DNA from: Burkholderiales bacterium
GTDB lineage: Bacteria; Pseudomonadota; Gammaproteobacteria; Burkholderiales; Burkholderiaceae_C
Length of the DNA stretch: 58,480 nucleotides
NCBI GenBank assembly: GCA_947451035.1
Contig: CANFXR010000006.1
Coordinates: forward strand, 1 to 58,480
Direction: 5' to 3'
Shown here: piece by piece, positions 44,258 through 52,178 of the stretch
Position numbering within the stretch: the first letter of the stretch is position 1
Layout: each line of letters starts with the position of its first letter
Program-made: the position numbers and the translations under genes
The notes under the pieces: model-generated
The model's database searches: none
The model's input: the letters and a program-made list of their open reading frames with translations, nothing else
What the model was told of the DNA's origin: nothing

Positions 44258-45486
44258 GTGCGGTTGAACGGATACACCGACTGCGCGCCGCGCAGCGCGC
44301 CCGTGTCGAGCTGGCCGTCGGGACGACTCGCCAGCAACTGGTAGATCGACAGCCAGCCGCGCTCGAACGACATCGCCGAGCCGGCCAGATACAGCCGGTA
44401 CGCGCGCAGCGTGGACTCGCCCACCAGTTCGCGTGCCTGCGGGATGTGCCGCTCGAGGCCGTCGGACCACGCCCACAGCGTGCGCGCGTAGTGCGGGCGC
44501 AGGTTCTCGACATCGAGCAGTTCGAGCCCGCCTTCGGCCAAGTGGCGCGAGGCCTCGCTCACGTGCACCAGTTCGCCCCCCGGAAAGATGTGCTGCTCGA
44601 TGAAGTCGCCCATGCCCGCGCCGAGCTGGCCGATGCCCACCGCGCCGGCGGTGATGCCGTGGTTGAGCAGCAAGCCACCGGGCTTGAGCAGCCGGTGCAG
44701 CCGCGAGAAATAGTCGCTCAGGTTGGCGCGCCCGACGTGCTCGAACATGCCCACCGAGGCGATGCGGTCGAACGCCTCGGCCTCGGGCAGATCGCGGTAA
44801 TCGAGCAGTTGCATGTCGACCTGACCGCGCAGGCCGCGCTCGTCGATCAACCGGTTGACATGGGCGTGCTGGTGCTTGGACAGCGTGATGCCGGTGGCGC
44901 GCACCCCGTGGTGCTCGGCCGCCCACAGCAGCAGCGCGCCCCAGCCCGCGCCGATGTCCAGAAAGCGCTGCCCCGGCGCCAGCGCGAGCTTGCGGCAGAT
45001 GTGCTCGAGCTTGGCTTGCTGAGCCTGCGCCAGGCTCATGCCGGCATCGCGGTAGTAGGCGCACGAGTACACCCGCTGCGCATCGAGCCACAGCGCGTAG
45101 AACTCGTCGCACACGTCGTAGTGGAACTGCACCTGCTCGGCGTCGTGGCGGCGGTCGTGGCGCGCCTTGGTGCCCCACCGCGCCAGCCAGTGCGGCAGCA
45201 GCGGCGACGCGCCCTGGCGACGCGGATCGCCGGCCAGCTCGCCGGCCACGGCCATCACGTCGGTCATGGCGCCTTCGATGTCGACCTCGCCACGCACATA
45301 GGCGGCGGCGATGCGGCCGATGCGCCCTTGAGCCAGCCAGCCCAGCGAACGCAGGTCGGGCAACCGCAGGCTGACCTGCGCGGGTTGCACCCCGAGGCGC
45401 CCGCCCGGCCACTCGAGTGCCAGCCCCGGGGGCAGCGTGGGCAGGCTCGGCAAACGCGAGGCGATCAGACTGGTCAGAGCAGACAT
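44242..45486 (-). CDS. cfa: Cyclopropane-fatty-acyl-phospholipid synthase
   Basis: The product is 414 residues, using the ATG at 45486. HYDVCDEFYALWLDAQRVYSCAYY is the family substrate region, LDIGAGWGALLLWAAEHHGV is the SAM site, and GLLLNHGITAG, then FIEQHIFPGGEL complete the core. It methylenates cis double bonds of membrane phospholipid acyl chains with SAM, a stationary-phase and acid-stress modification. It follows the response regulator gene at 45517 by 30 nt on the same strand, so the two share a transcript from the FNR-like site at 46295. Confidence 0.92.
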   Translation of the reverse strand: MSALTSLIASRLPSLPTLPPGLALEWPGGRLGVQPAQVSLRLPDLRSLGWLAQGRIGRIAAAYVRGEVDIEGAMTDVMAVAGELAGDPRRQGASPLLPHWLARWGTKARHDRRHDAEQVQFHYDVCDEFYALWLDAQRVYSCAYYRDAGMSLAQAQQAKLEHICRKLALAPGQRFLDIGAGWGALLLWAAEHHGVRATGITLSKHQHAHVNRLIDERGLRGQVDMQLLDYRDLPEAEAFDRIASVGMFEHVGRANLSDYFSRLHRLLKPGGLLLNHGITAGAVGIGQLGAGMGDFIEQHIFPGGELVHVSEASRHLAEGGLELLDVENLRPHYARTLWAWSDGLERHIPQARELVGESTLRAYRLYLAGSAMSFERGWLSIYQLLASRPDGQLDTGALRGAQSVYPFNRTYMAG

Positions 45487-45516
45487 GGGGCGTCTCCGAT
45501 ACAGAGTCAAACCGCC

Positions 45517-46212
45517 TCAGTGGGCCTCGACCGAGCGCTCGAGTTGGTGTTCACCCTCTACTGCCAGTCCGTGCTCCAGCCCGTAACGTATCAGGGATGC
45601 GGTGGTTGGCAATTCGAGCTTTTCCTGAATGCGGCTCTTGTGGGTGCTGATGGTCTTGACCGACAGGTGCAGATCGGTGGCGATGTCGGTCAGCCGCTGG
45701 CCGGCCACGATGCCGCGCAGCACCTCGAGCTCGCGGTCTGACAACTGCGTGTGGCGCGGGGCGCGGCGCGCCCCCGTGAGCTGCATCACCACCCGCTCGG
45801 CCAGGCTCGCCGACACGTAGCTGCCGCCCTCGACCACCCGACGCACGGCCGTGAGCAGCTCGACGCCCGCGCTGTCCTTGGTGACGTAGCCCTTGGCGCC
45901 GGCCTGAAACGCGCGCAGCGCGTACTGTTCCTCGGCATGCATGCTGAGCACGAGCAGGCCCACGCCGGGGTATTCGGCGTGCGCGCGCTTGATGAGTTCG
46001 AGCCCGTTCATGCCGGGCATCGACAGGTCGACGATCAGCAGATCGACGCGCAGCGTTTGCATCATCTCGAGCGCCTGGGCGCCGCTGGCCGCCTCGGCCA
46101 CGACCCAGCGCTTGCCGGCGGCCTCGAGGATGCGCCTGAGGCCTTCGCGAACGATCGCGTGATCGTCCACGATGAGGATCTGCAATTCGGTGGGGTAGGG
46201 AATCCGGGTCAT
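45517..46212 (-). CDS. NarL/FixJ-type response regulator (paralogue)
   Basis: The product is 231 residues from ATG 46212. The receiver has ILIVDDHAIVREGLRRIL with Asp 62 in IVDLSMPGMNG. The HTH is LSDRELEVLRGIVAGQRLTDIATDLHLSVKTISTHKSRI. It is strongly similar to the regulator at 43505 throughout but lacks the acidic tail. It has no kinase gene of its own beside it, and the nearby kinase with two His-containing cores could serve both. It is co-transcribed with cfa. Confidence 0.92.
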   Translation of the reverse strand: MTRIPYPTELQILIVDDHAIVREGLRRILEAAGKRWVVAEAASGAQALEMMQTLRVDLLIVDLSMPGMNGLELIKRAHAEYPGVGLLVLSMHAEEQYALRAFQAGAKGYVTKDSAGVELLTAVRRVVEGGSYVSASLAERVVMQLTGARRAPRHTQLSDRELEVLRGIVAGQRLTDIATDLHLSVKTISTHKSRIQEKLELPTTASLIRYGLEHGLAVEGEHQLERSVEAH

Positions 46213-46294
46213 CGGTCTGGCTCCACTGGCTCGGGCGGCCACGCTGGCATCGGCAATGCGCCAACGCAGTGTGGCGGGCGTTCGCGCCACCGCC

Positions 46295-46308
46295 TTGAGT
46301 GGCATCAA
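46295..46308. promoter_or_regulatory. FNR-like site between the response regulator and FNR-family genes
   Basis: TTGAGTGGCATCAA has a perfect ATCAA half and a TTGAG half. It lies 83 nt upstream of the regulator start (46212) and 190 nt upstream of the FNR-family gene, so autoregulation is possible. CACACTG on the minus strand near 46270 could be a -10. Confidence 0.62.
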
Positions 46309-46497
46309 CAAGGCCGCGTCAGGGGCGGCGGCGTGCGGCGTTCGGATTCGCCTGACCCGCGAGCGCTCGAAACACCCGCGCGAATGAGGATTTCTGAGGC
46401 CGATTCACAGCCAACGCTGATTGCCTCGCTGCGCCGCTGCCGCGAAGCTTGCCTTCTGATGCAAAGGCGTTCCCAACACCCTCCCCCGGAGACGAAC

Positions 46498-47370
46498 ATG
46501 AACCCAGACACGCGTATTCCTCAAGCGGACGAAACCCCGAGAGAGCCCCGAATGAACGGACGCTGTGCGCTGACGCCCATGCCCGCTTCGCGACCCTTGA
46601 TCGACCTGCTGCGCCTGATGGGCGGCGAGCCCGATGGCAGCGAGGCTGACCACGCCTTCACCGTGCCGCTGTGGCAGGTGCGTGCCGGTGCCACGCTGCT
46701 GCTCGAAGGCGCGCGCGCCAGCCATGTGTATGTGGTTCGAGCGGGCACCTTCAAGTCGATCAAGACCGCCGAAGACGGCTACGAGCAGGTGCTGGCGTTC
46801 ACCGGTCAGGGCGAGGTGCTCGGTTTCGAGGCGCTGTGCGAGGACCGCCAGCACACCGGCGCGGTGGCGCTCGAGGACTCGATCGTGTTTGCCATCTCGT
46901 CGCGCGATCTGCTGCTGTGGCGCCGCCAGTACCCCACGCTCGACCACGCCTTGCAGCTCGCGCTGAGCCGCCGCCTGGCGCGTGCCGGCGAGATGACCGA
47001 GCTGATGGCCGCGGTGTCGTCCGAGGTGCGTCTGGCGCGCTTCATCATGTGGTGGTCGGCGCGCATGGAGGCCATGGGGCAGTCGCCACGCCGCTTGCGC
47101 TTGCGCATGAGCCGGCGCGACATCGCCAGCTTGCTGGGCGTGGCGCACGAAACCGTGAGCCGCTCGTTCAGTACCTTCGTCGAGTGCGGCGTGCTCAGCG
47201 TGGCCAACCGCGAGGTCGAGATCGTCGACCTCGAGCGCCTGAAGGCGTGCACGCGCAACACCCGCGGTCTGGCCGACGACATGCCCTACCGCTCGGCCGT
47301 GGGCGGACGCCCCGCCGGCTTGCGCCAGCGCACACGCACGCTCGAAGCCGCATCGCTGGTGGTGAACTGA
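46498..47370 (+). CDS. Crp/FNR-family transcription regulator with FNR-type recognition helix
   Basis: The product is 290 residues from ATG 46498 behind CCCGGAGA. A cyclic-nucleotide-binding-type beta roll (VRAGATLLLEGARASHVYVVRAGTFKS...GEVLGFEALCEDRQ), the long dimerisation helix and a winged helix (SRRDIASLLGVAHETVSRSF) are visible. The recognition helix carries E218-x-x-S221-R222, the FNR signature that reads TTGAT. The N-terminal Cys cluster of oxygen-sensing FNR is missing (one Cys in GRCAL), so it is more like Dnr/FixK or senses something else. The C-terminus is about 40 residues longer than usual. It is the prime candidate to bind the palindromes across this island. Confidence 0.92.
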   Translation: MNPDTRIPQADETPREPRMNGRCALTPMPASRPLIDLLRLMGGEPDGSEADHAFTVPLWQVRAGATLLLEGARASHVYVVRAGTFKSIKTAEDGYEQVLAFTGQGEVLGFEALCEDRQHTGAVALEDSIVFAISSRDLLLWRRQYPTLDHALQLALSRRLARAGEMTELMAAVSSEVRLARFIMWWSARMEAMGQSPRRLRLRMSRRDIASLLGVAHETVSRSFSTFVECGVLSVANREVEIVDLERLKACTRNTRGLADDMPYRSAVGGRPAGLRQRTRTLEAASLVVN

Positions 47371-47406
47371 GCGCATCGACCAGGATCGCGCTGGCGGGGG
47401 TTTTCC

Positions 47407-47420
47407 TTGCGCCCGCTCAA
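47407..47420. promoter_or_regulatory. FNR-like site upstream of the DUF883 gene
   Basis: TTGCGCCCGCTCAA has one mismatch, but the palindrome extends to CCTTG/CAAGG. CACACTG at 47443-47449 is positioned as -10. It ends 78 nt before the ATG. Confidence 0.5.
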
Positions 47421-47497
47421 GGCACAGCCCGGGCGGGTGACCACACTGTGAAGTTCAAGGAGCCCGTCGGGTTCCGCTCAATTCGAAGGACACCCCC

Positions 47498-47824
47498 ATG
47501 GACACCCGCACCGAAACGCCCCCCATCGACACCACCCGTGACCAGCTTGCCACCAGCTTGCGTGCGCTGGTGGAGGAGTCTGAGGAACTGGTCCGACAGA
47601 TCCAGCGCAGCGGCAACGAACAGTTGCACGTCGCGCGCGACCGCTTCGAGACCACGCTGGCCAGCGCCCGTGACGAGCTCGAGGCCTTGCAAGACAGCGC
47701 ACTGCGCCGCGCACGCCGCGCCGCCAAGGTGGCCGACCAGGCGGTGCACGAGCATCCGTACGCGTCGATGGGTGCGGCGGCGGCCGTGGGTGCGTTGATC
47801 GGCATGCTGATCAGCCGGCGCTGA
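47498..47824 (+). CDS. DUF883 (ElaB/YqjD-like) protein
   Basis: The product is 108 residues. A long amphipathic helix region (LRALVEESEELVRQIQRSGNEQ...ARDELEALQDSALRRARRAAK) precedes the terminal membrane segment YASMGAAAAVGALIGMLISRR with the GxxxG-type pattern. ElaB/YqjD proteins are tail-anchored inner-membrane proteins that bind ribosomes in stationary phase in E. coli. The same role is plausible here, beside phasin and stress genes. Confidence 0.88.
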   Translation: MDTRTETPPIDTTRDQLATSLRALVEESEELVRQIQRSGNEQLHVARDRFETTLASARDELEALQDSALRRARRAAKVADQAVHEHPYASMGAAAAVGALIGMLISRR

Positions 47825-47876
47825 GGCGCCCGCCCCCGCCGTGCCGCCCATCGCGGCATGGCCTCACCCAAAAGAA

Positions 47877-47900
47877 AGCGGCGCCGAGGCGCCGCTGTTT
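47877..47900. terminator. Bidirectional terminator between the DUF883 and phasin genes
   Basis: AGCGGCGCC-GA-GGCGCCGCT is a perfect palindrome. It is followed by GTTTG on the plus strand and by TTCTTTT on the minus strand, where it is stronger and would end the phasin transcript. Confidence 0.8.
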
Positions 47901-47919
47901 GCTTGCCGCATCGCGGCGT

Positions 47920-48471
47920 TCAGTTGTGGCCGGCGGGCTTGATCGAGTTGATCCAGCGCTGCGTCAGCGCCATCCACTCGGCCTGCGCGTGGCTGATCTG
48001 CGCCATGGGCGAGTTGTCGACGGTGTCGCCAGCAGGCTGGGCCGCCAGGCCGCCTTGCATCGCGCGCTGCGACAGCGTCATGGCGGCGTTGCGCATGCGC
48101 TCGACGAACTGCGCCTCGGTTTCCAGCGTTTGTTTCAGGCCGATGCCGAACTGCTGCATCGAACTGCCCATCTGGCGGTTGATCAGGTTGGTGCCCACGC
48201 CCATGAGCGTTTGCACGTCGTCGGCCTGCTCGGCCTCACGCAGGGCCGAGTTCAGGTTCTGGTTCAAGGTGTCGACCGCCAGGGCGTTGAGCTGCTGTGA
48301 CTGCTCAAGCCATTGCGCCACGCCTTGGGCGGCGGCCAGCGAACCGTTGAGCAACTCGCGCATGGCCGTGGCGTTGCCTTGCAGCAAATTGAAGCCGCCG
48401 GAGGCCGCATCCTGACCGGCAGCTGCCGTGTCGGAATGGGTGGATGTGGACTTTGTTGTTTGACGAACCAT
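47920..48471 (-). CDS. Phasin-family PHA granule-associated protein
   Basis: The product is 183 residues from ATG 48471 with CGGGAGC upstream. It is almost entirely helical, rich in Gln/Ala/Leu with heptad character (LLNGSLAAAQGVAQWLEQSQQLNALAVDTLNQNL), and fits the phasin domain, including MQQFGIGLKQTLETEAQFVERMRNAAM. Phasins coat PHA granules and control their size. Its promoter carries the best FNR-like palindrome in the window. It belongs functionally with phaC (36145) and phaB (51272). Confidence 0.82.
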   Translation of the reverse strand: MVRQTTKSTSTHSDTAAAGQDAASGGFNLLQGNATAMRELLNGSLAAAQGVAQWLEQSQQLNALAVDTLNQNLNSALREAEQADDVQTLMGVGTNLINRQMGSSMQQFGIGLKQTLETEAQFVERMRNAAMTLSQRAMQGGLAAQPAGDTVDNSPMAQISHAQAEWMALTQRWINSIKPAGHN

Positions 48472-48532
48472 GGCGGTGCTCCCGTTGTAGTGGTGTGAAT
48501 CCACGATGGTGTGTCGTGCCGCCGCGCCCGCG

Positions 48533-48546
48533 TTGATTCAGATCAA
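48533..48546. promoter_or_regulatory. Perfect FNR box upstream of the phasin gene
   Basis: TTGATTCAGATCAA matches the consensus TTGAT-N4-ATCAA exactly. CATCGT on the minus strand at 48508-48503 fits a -10. Transcription would start near 48498, 27 nt before the ATG. Confidence 0.8.
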
Positions 48547-48598
48547 GCAGCCGGCAGACCCTGACCCGGCCCGCCACGTGCGGCGCGCGGGCGCGCCC

Positions 48599-49435
48599 TC
48601 AGTGCGCCATCAGCAATGGCAGCTTCGCCGAGCGCAGCACGCTGCGCGTGACGCCGCCGAGCACCCACTCGCGCATGCGGCTGTGCCCGTAGCAGCCCAT
48701 CACCAGCAAGTCGGCGTGCACGTCGGTGGCCAGCGCCAGCAGCAGCTCGCCGGTGTCGCGCGACGGCCGCCCGCCTTGATGCACCGTGGCCGCGATGCCG
48801 TGGCGCTGCAAGTAGCGCTCGATGGGCAACGGGTTGTTGCGGTCGAAATCGCTGGCGTCTTCCCAGGTGGCCACATGCACCTTGGCCGCCAGGCGCAGGA
48901 ACGGCAGCGCAGCACCCACCGCGCGCGCCGATGACGCCGTGGGCTTCCACGCGATCAGCACGGTGCCACCGATGTGTTCAGCCTGGCAGTCGCCGGGCAG
49001 CACCAGCGCGGGCTTGCCGGTCTCGATCAGCACGGTGGGCACGAAGTCGACCGGCACTTGCGCTTGCAAGCGGTTGTCGGGCTCGATCTGCGCGAGCACC
49101 AGCAAGTCGCTGGCAAAGGCGTGCACCTTGAACACGCTCACCGGGTCGTCGTTGCCCTCGCTCCAGATGACGTCGCCCAGCCCGGATGCGCTGACCTCGG
49201 CATCGAAGGCCGCCTTGGCGCGCTCGCGGGTTTCGGCGTCCGACAGCGCCAGCATGGCGGCGAGCTGGCTGTCGGCCGAAGTCGCCATCGGGTACTGCAG
49301 CAGCGCGGGCGTGACCGCATAGAGCACCTCGAGCAGCGCACCATGGGCCGCGGCAATGCGGTGCGCCAGATGGACGCGCCGCACCGACGCCTCGCTCGCG
49401 TCCTAGTGCAGCAGCACCGATCGAATCTCGTTCAT
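48599..49435 (-). pseudogene. Tandem-type universal stress protein gene interrupted by an in-frame amber codon
   Basis: From ATG 49435 the frame reads MNEIRSVLLH, then TAG (49405-49403), then DASEASVRRVHLAHRIAAAHGALLEVL and on to a normal Usp end (ADLLVMGCYGHSRMREWVLGGVTRSVL). Related proteins have Leu at the stop position (LLHLDAS), and TTG to TAG is one base. The rest, about 268 codons, shows no other damage and two Usp-like halves. It may be recently inactivated, read through, restarted at the GTG at 49384, or a sequencing error. Upstream is an imperfect FNR-like site with a CACACTG -10. Confidence 0.75.
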
Positions 49436-49561
49436 CGCAACGCTCCGGTTCACGGCGGGTCGAACCGCTGCCGCGGCTGCGGCAGCGGCGCCCTCGCCCG
49501 ACGCCGTGTGCCCTGGCGGGCGGCGTCGCGGCCAGTGTGGACAGCGCGGCCGCGCGGGCCA

Positions 49562-49575
49562 TTGCGCGCCCTCAA
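49562..49575. promoter_or_regulatory. FNR-like site upstream of the interrupted usp gene
   Basis: TTGCGCGCCCTCAA has one mismatch and overlaps the stop codon of the kinase gene. ACACTG on the minus strand near 49537 would be the -10. Confidence 0.42.
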
Positions 49576-51146
49576 GCGGCGGGCACGGCCAGCCAGCGCA
49601 CAGCCAGCGCGGCCACATCCACCGTGCCGTCGGTGGCCACGTCGAGGGCGTTCGCCCGCTCGCCGGCGTCGAGCGGCTCGTGCGAGGCGATCTGGCGCTG
49701 CAGCACCGCCACGTCGGCTTCGGACGCGTCGTGGCCCCCCGCGCTGCGCGCCGCCACGCGGGCACGCAGCACGGGCTCGGGGGCGTGGCAATGCAAGATG
49801 GCGAACGGCACGCCCAGCTCGGCGGCCAGCACCTGGAAATCGAGTCGCTCGGCGCGGCGCAAGAAGGCCGCGTCGATGATGACCGGCCAGCCCGCGCGCA
49901 GCGCGATGCGCGCGCCATCGGCCAGCCGCAAGAAGGTGCGCCGAGTGGCCTCGGCCGTGTAGACATCGAGCGAGCGCGCCGCCGAACGATCCAGCGCGCC
50001 TAGGCCAAACAGCCGCTTGCGCTCGACATCGGAACGCAGCCGGACCGCGCCGGTGCGCTCGAGCAGCTGCAAGGCCAGCGTCGACTTGCCGCAGCCCGAC
50101 AGGCCGTGGGTGATGAGCAGCCGCGGTGCTGGCCGTGCTTGTGCTGCGGCCAGCGCGCAGGCGAGGTAATCGGGGCTGACGTCGGCCGTCTTGGGCGAGG
50201 CGGATACCGCCTCCGGCTGGCGGGCGCGCAAGGCCGCCACCAGCGCACGAATCAGCGCGCGGTACACCTCGTAAAAGCGCAGCACGCGCAGCGCGGCAAA
50301 GTCGCCGCTGCGCTGCAGCCAGGCGTCGAGCGCACGCGCGGCCAGATCGCTGCGGCCGTGCGCGTGCAGGTCCATCGTCAGGAAGGCCAGGTCGCTGGCC
50401 ACATCGATCCAGCGCATGGCGGGGTCGAACTCGATGCAGTCGAAGGCCAGCACCTCGGCGCCCACCTGCGCCGCGTTGGCCAGGTGCAAGTCGCCGTGGC
50501 ATTCGCGCACCGCGCCGGCGGCGCGCCGCTCAAGCCACACCGCTGTCAGCGCGCGCTCGCGCTCGGCCAGCCAGCCGCGCAGCGTGTCGACAGCGCCGGC
50601 GTCCACCAGCGGCCTCAGCGTACCCAGCACGTCGCGCGCGGCCTGCACGATCTGCGCGGGCGTGCCCCAGGGCGTGGCGGCATCGGCCATCGGCGCGCGA
50701 GCGTGAAAGCCGGCCAGCGCGCCGGCCAGCTGCTCGATCTGGCCGGCCTGCAGCCGCCCGGCCGCCAGCTGCTCGCTGAGCAGCGCGCCATCGGCGAACC
50801 GCCGCATGCACACCGCGTAGTCGATGGGCTCACCGGCGCCGCCCAGCCGCGGCGATGCGGGTGTTCCGCACACCGGCAGGACCTCGAGGTAGAGCTGGGG
50901 TGCGAGCCGCTGATTGAGCCGCAGTTCGAGTTCGCAAAACCGGCGGCGCGAGGCCAGCGTGCTGAAGTCGACGAAGGGCAAGCGCACCGGCTTCTTGATC
51001 TTGTAGGCCCGCTCGCCGGCCAGCAGCACCCACGAGATGTGCGTTTCGATCAGCGTGACCGGCTGGCCACATTGCGCTTGCAGCCACTCGCGCAAGGCGC
51101 GGATCAGCGTGCGATCGTTCGGCGGCAAGGCAGCGCTCGTGTGCAT
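49572..51146 (-). CDS. Bifunctional APH-like kinase / P-loop ATP-binding protein
   Basis: The product is 524 residues from ATG 51146; the frame is open to 51212, into the FNR-like site. The N-terminal kinase domain has LIETHISWVLLAGERAYKIKKPVRLPFVDF and ECHGDLHLANA...AFDCIEFDPAMRW. The C-terminal domain is a P-loop kinase (LLITHGLSGCGKSTLALQLL, then RSDVERKRLFG). This two-domain arrangement is common in stress islands of proteobacteria and has no established substrate. The protein at 29671 corresponds to its first domain only. Confidence 0.82.
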   Translation of the reverse strand: MHTSAALPPNDRTLIRALREWLQAQCGQPVTLIETHISWVLLAGERAYKIKKPVRLPFVDFSTLASRRRFCELELRLNQRLAPQLYLEVLPVCGTPASPRLGGAGEPIDYAVCMRRFADGALLSEQLAAGRLQAGQIEQLAGALAGFHARAPMADAATPWGTPAQIVQAARDVLGTLRPLVDAGAVDTLRGWLAERERALTAVWLERRAAGAVRECHGDLHLANAAQVGAEVLAFDCIEFDPAMRWIDVASDLAFLTMDLHAHGRSDLAARALDAWLQRSGDFAALRVLRFYEVYRALIRALVAALRARQPEAVSASPKTADVSPDYLACALAAAQARPAPRLLITHGLSGCGKSTLALQLLERTGAVRLRSDVERKRLFGLGALDRSAARSLDVYTAEATRRTFLRLADGARIALRAGWPVIIDAAFLRRAERLDFQVLAAELGVPFAILHCHAPEPVLRARVAARSAGGHDASEADVAVLQRQIASHEPLDAGERANALDVATDGTVDVAALAVRWLAVPAA

Positions 51147-51198
51147 GGCCGGAGTCTGCGATGCAAAGCCCACGCGCGGTTGGCATGAAGCGAACGGA

Positions 51199-51212
51199 TT
51201 GATTTCGCGCAA
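51199..51212. promoter_or_regulatory. FNR-like site between the kinase and phaB genes
   Basis: TTGATTTCGCGCAA has a perfect TTGAT half and one mismatch in the other. CATGCT at 51235-51240 is placed as -10 for phaB. Transcription from about 51247 would rule out a start at 51236 and supports 51272. Confidence 0.5.
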
Positions 51213-51271
51213 CCTTTGCCGGCGAGCCGCCGCGCATGCTCGTTTCCTTCAGGCGCACACGGGAGGGCTGG

Positions 51272-52021
51272 ATGGCCGACACGAGGCGGGTGGCAGTGGT
51301 GACAGGCGGTGTGGGCGGGTTGGGCGAAGCCATCTGCCGGCGGCTGGACGACGAACACTTCAGCGTGGTGGCACTGCACCAGCCGGGCAACGGCAAGGTC
51401 AAGGACTGGCTGGCCACCCACAAGGCACAGGGCTATGACTTCGACTCGCAGGAAGTCGATGTGAGTCAGTTCGATTCCTGTGCCACCGCCATGGCCGCGG
51501 TGCGTCAGCGCCACGGGCCGGTGTCGGTGCTGATCAACAACGCGGGCATCACGCGCGACGCGAGCTTTCGCAAGATGACGCTCGAAGACTGGAACGCCGT
51601 GCTGCGCACCAACCTCGATTCGGTCTTCCACATGACCAAGACGGTGATCGAGGACATGCTCACGCAGGGCTGGGGTCGCGTCATCAACATCTCGTCGGTC
51701 AACGGCCAGCGCGGCGCGTTCGGGCAGGCCAACTACGCCGCGTCGAAGGCCGGCATGCACGGCTTCACCAAGTCGCTGGCGCTCGAGTTCGCCAAGAAAG
51801 GCATCACGGTGAACACCATCTCGCCGGGCTACCTGCGCACGCCGATGGTCACCAAGATGCCGCCCGAGGTGCTTGCGCAACGCATCCTTCCCGAGATCCC
51901 GCTGGGCCGCCTGGGCGAGCCCGACGAGGTCGCCGAACTGGTGGCCTTTCTGGCCTCGGAGCGCTCGACCTTCATCACCGGCGCCAACCTGTCGATCAAC
52001 GGCGGCCAGCACATGTTTTGA
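51272..52021 (+). CDS. phaB: Acetoacetyl-CoA reductase PhaB
   Basis: The product is 249 residues; ATG 51272 follows GGGAGGG by 4-5 nt. It is a short-chain dehydrogenase with VVTGGVGGLGEAICRRL (NADPH site), LINNAGITRDASFRKM, INISSVNGQRGAFGQANYAASKAG (Ser-Tyr-Lys) and SPGYLRTPMV, all as in PhaB of Cupriavidus. It reduces acetoacetyl-CoA to (R)-3-hydroxybutyryl-CoA for PhaC. No thiolase gene (phaA) is in the window, so substrate must come from elsewhere. Confidence 0.92.
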   Translation: MADTRRVAVVTGGVGGLGEAICRRLDDEHFSVVALHQPGNGKVKDWLATHKAQGYDFDSQEVDVSQFDSCATAMAAVRQRHGPVSVLINNAGITRDASFRKMTLEDWNAVLRTNLDSVFHMTKTVIEDMLTQGWGRVINISSVNGQRGAFGQANYAASKAGMHGFTKSLALEFAKKGITVNTISPGYLRTPMVTKMPPEVLAQRILPEIPLGRLGEPDEVAELVAFLASERSTFITGANLSINGGQHMF

Positions 52022-52113
52022 GCCGTGGCGACCTTCACCCCGCGCCTTCACCCCCTTGGGCGCGGTTCACGCCACGGATTTTTTATACGCTTGGAGGGGC
52101 TGTGGCCCCCGCC

Positions 52114-52127
52114 TTGATCGACCGCAA
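52114..52127. promoter_or_regulatory. FNR-like site upstream of the acyl-CoA synthetase/acetyltransferase gene
   Basis: TTGATCGACCGCAA has a perfect TTGAT half and one mismatch, with outer symmetry CCTTG/CAAGG. TACGCT at 52150-52155 fits a -10, giving a start near 52162, 17 nt before the ATG. Confidence 0.5.
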
Positions 52128-52178
52128 GGCGCGATCGGCTGGCGGTGACTACGCTGCGCGTTTTGACCCGGCCCGCCC

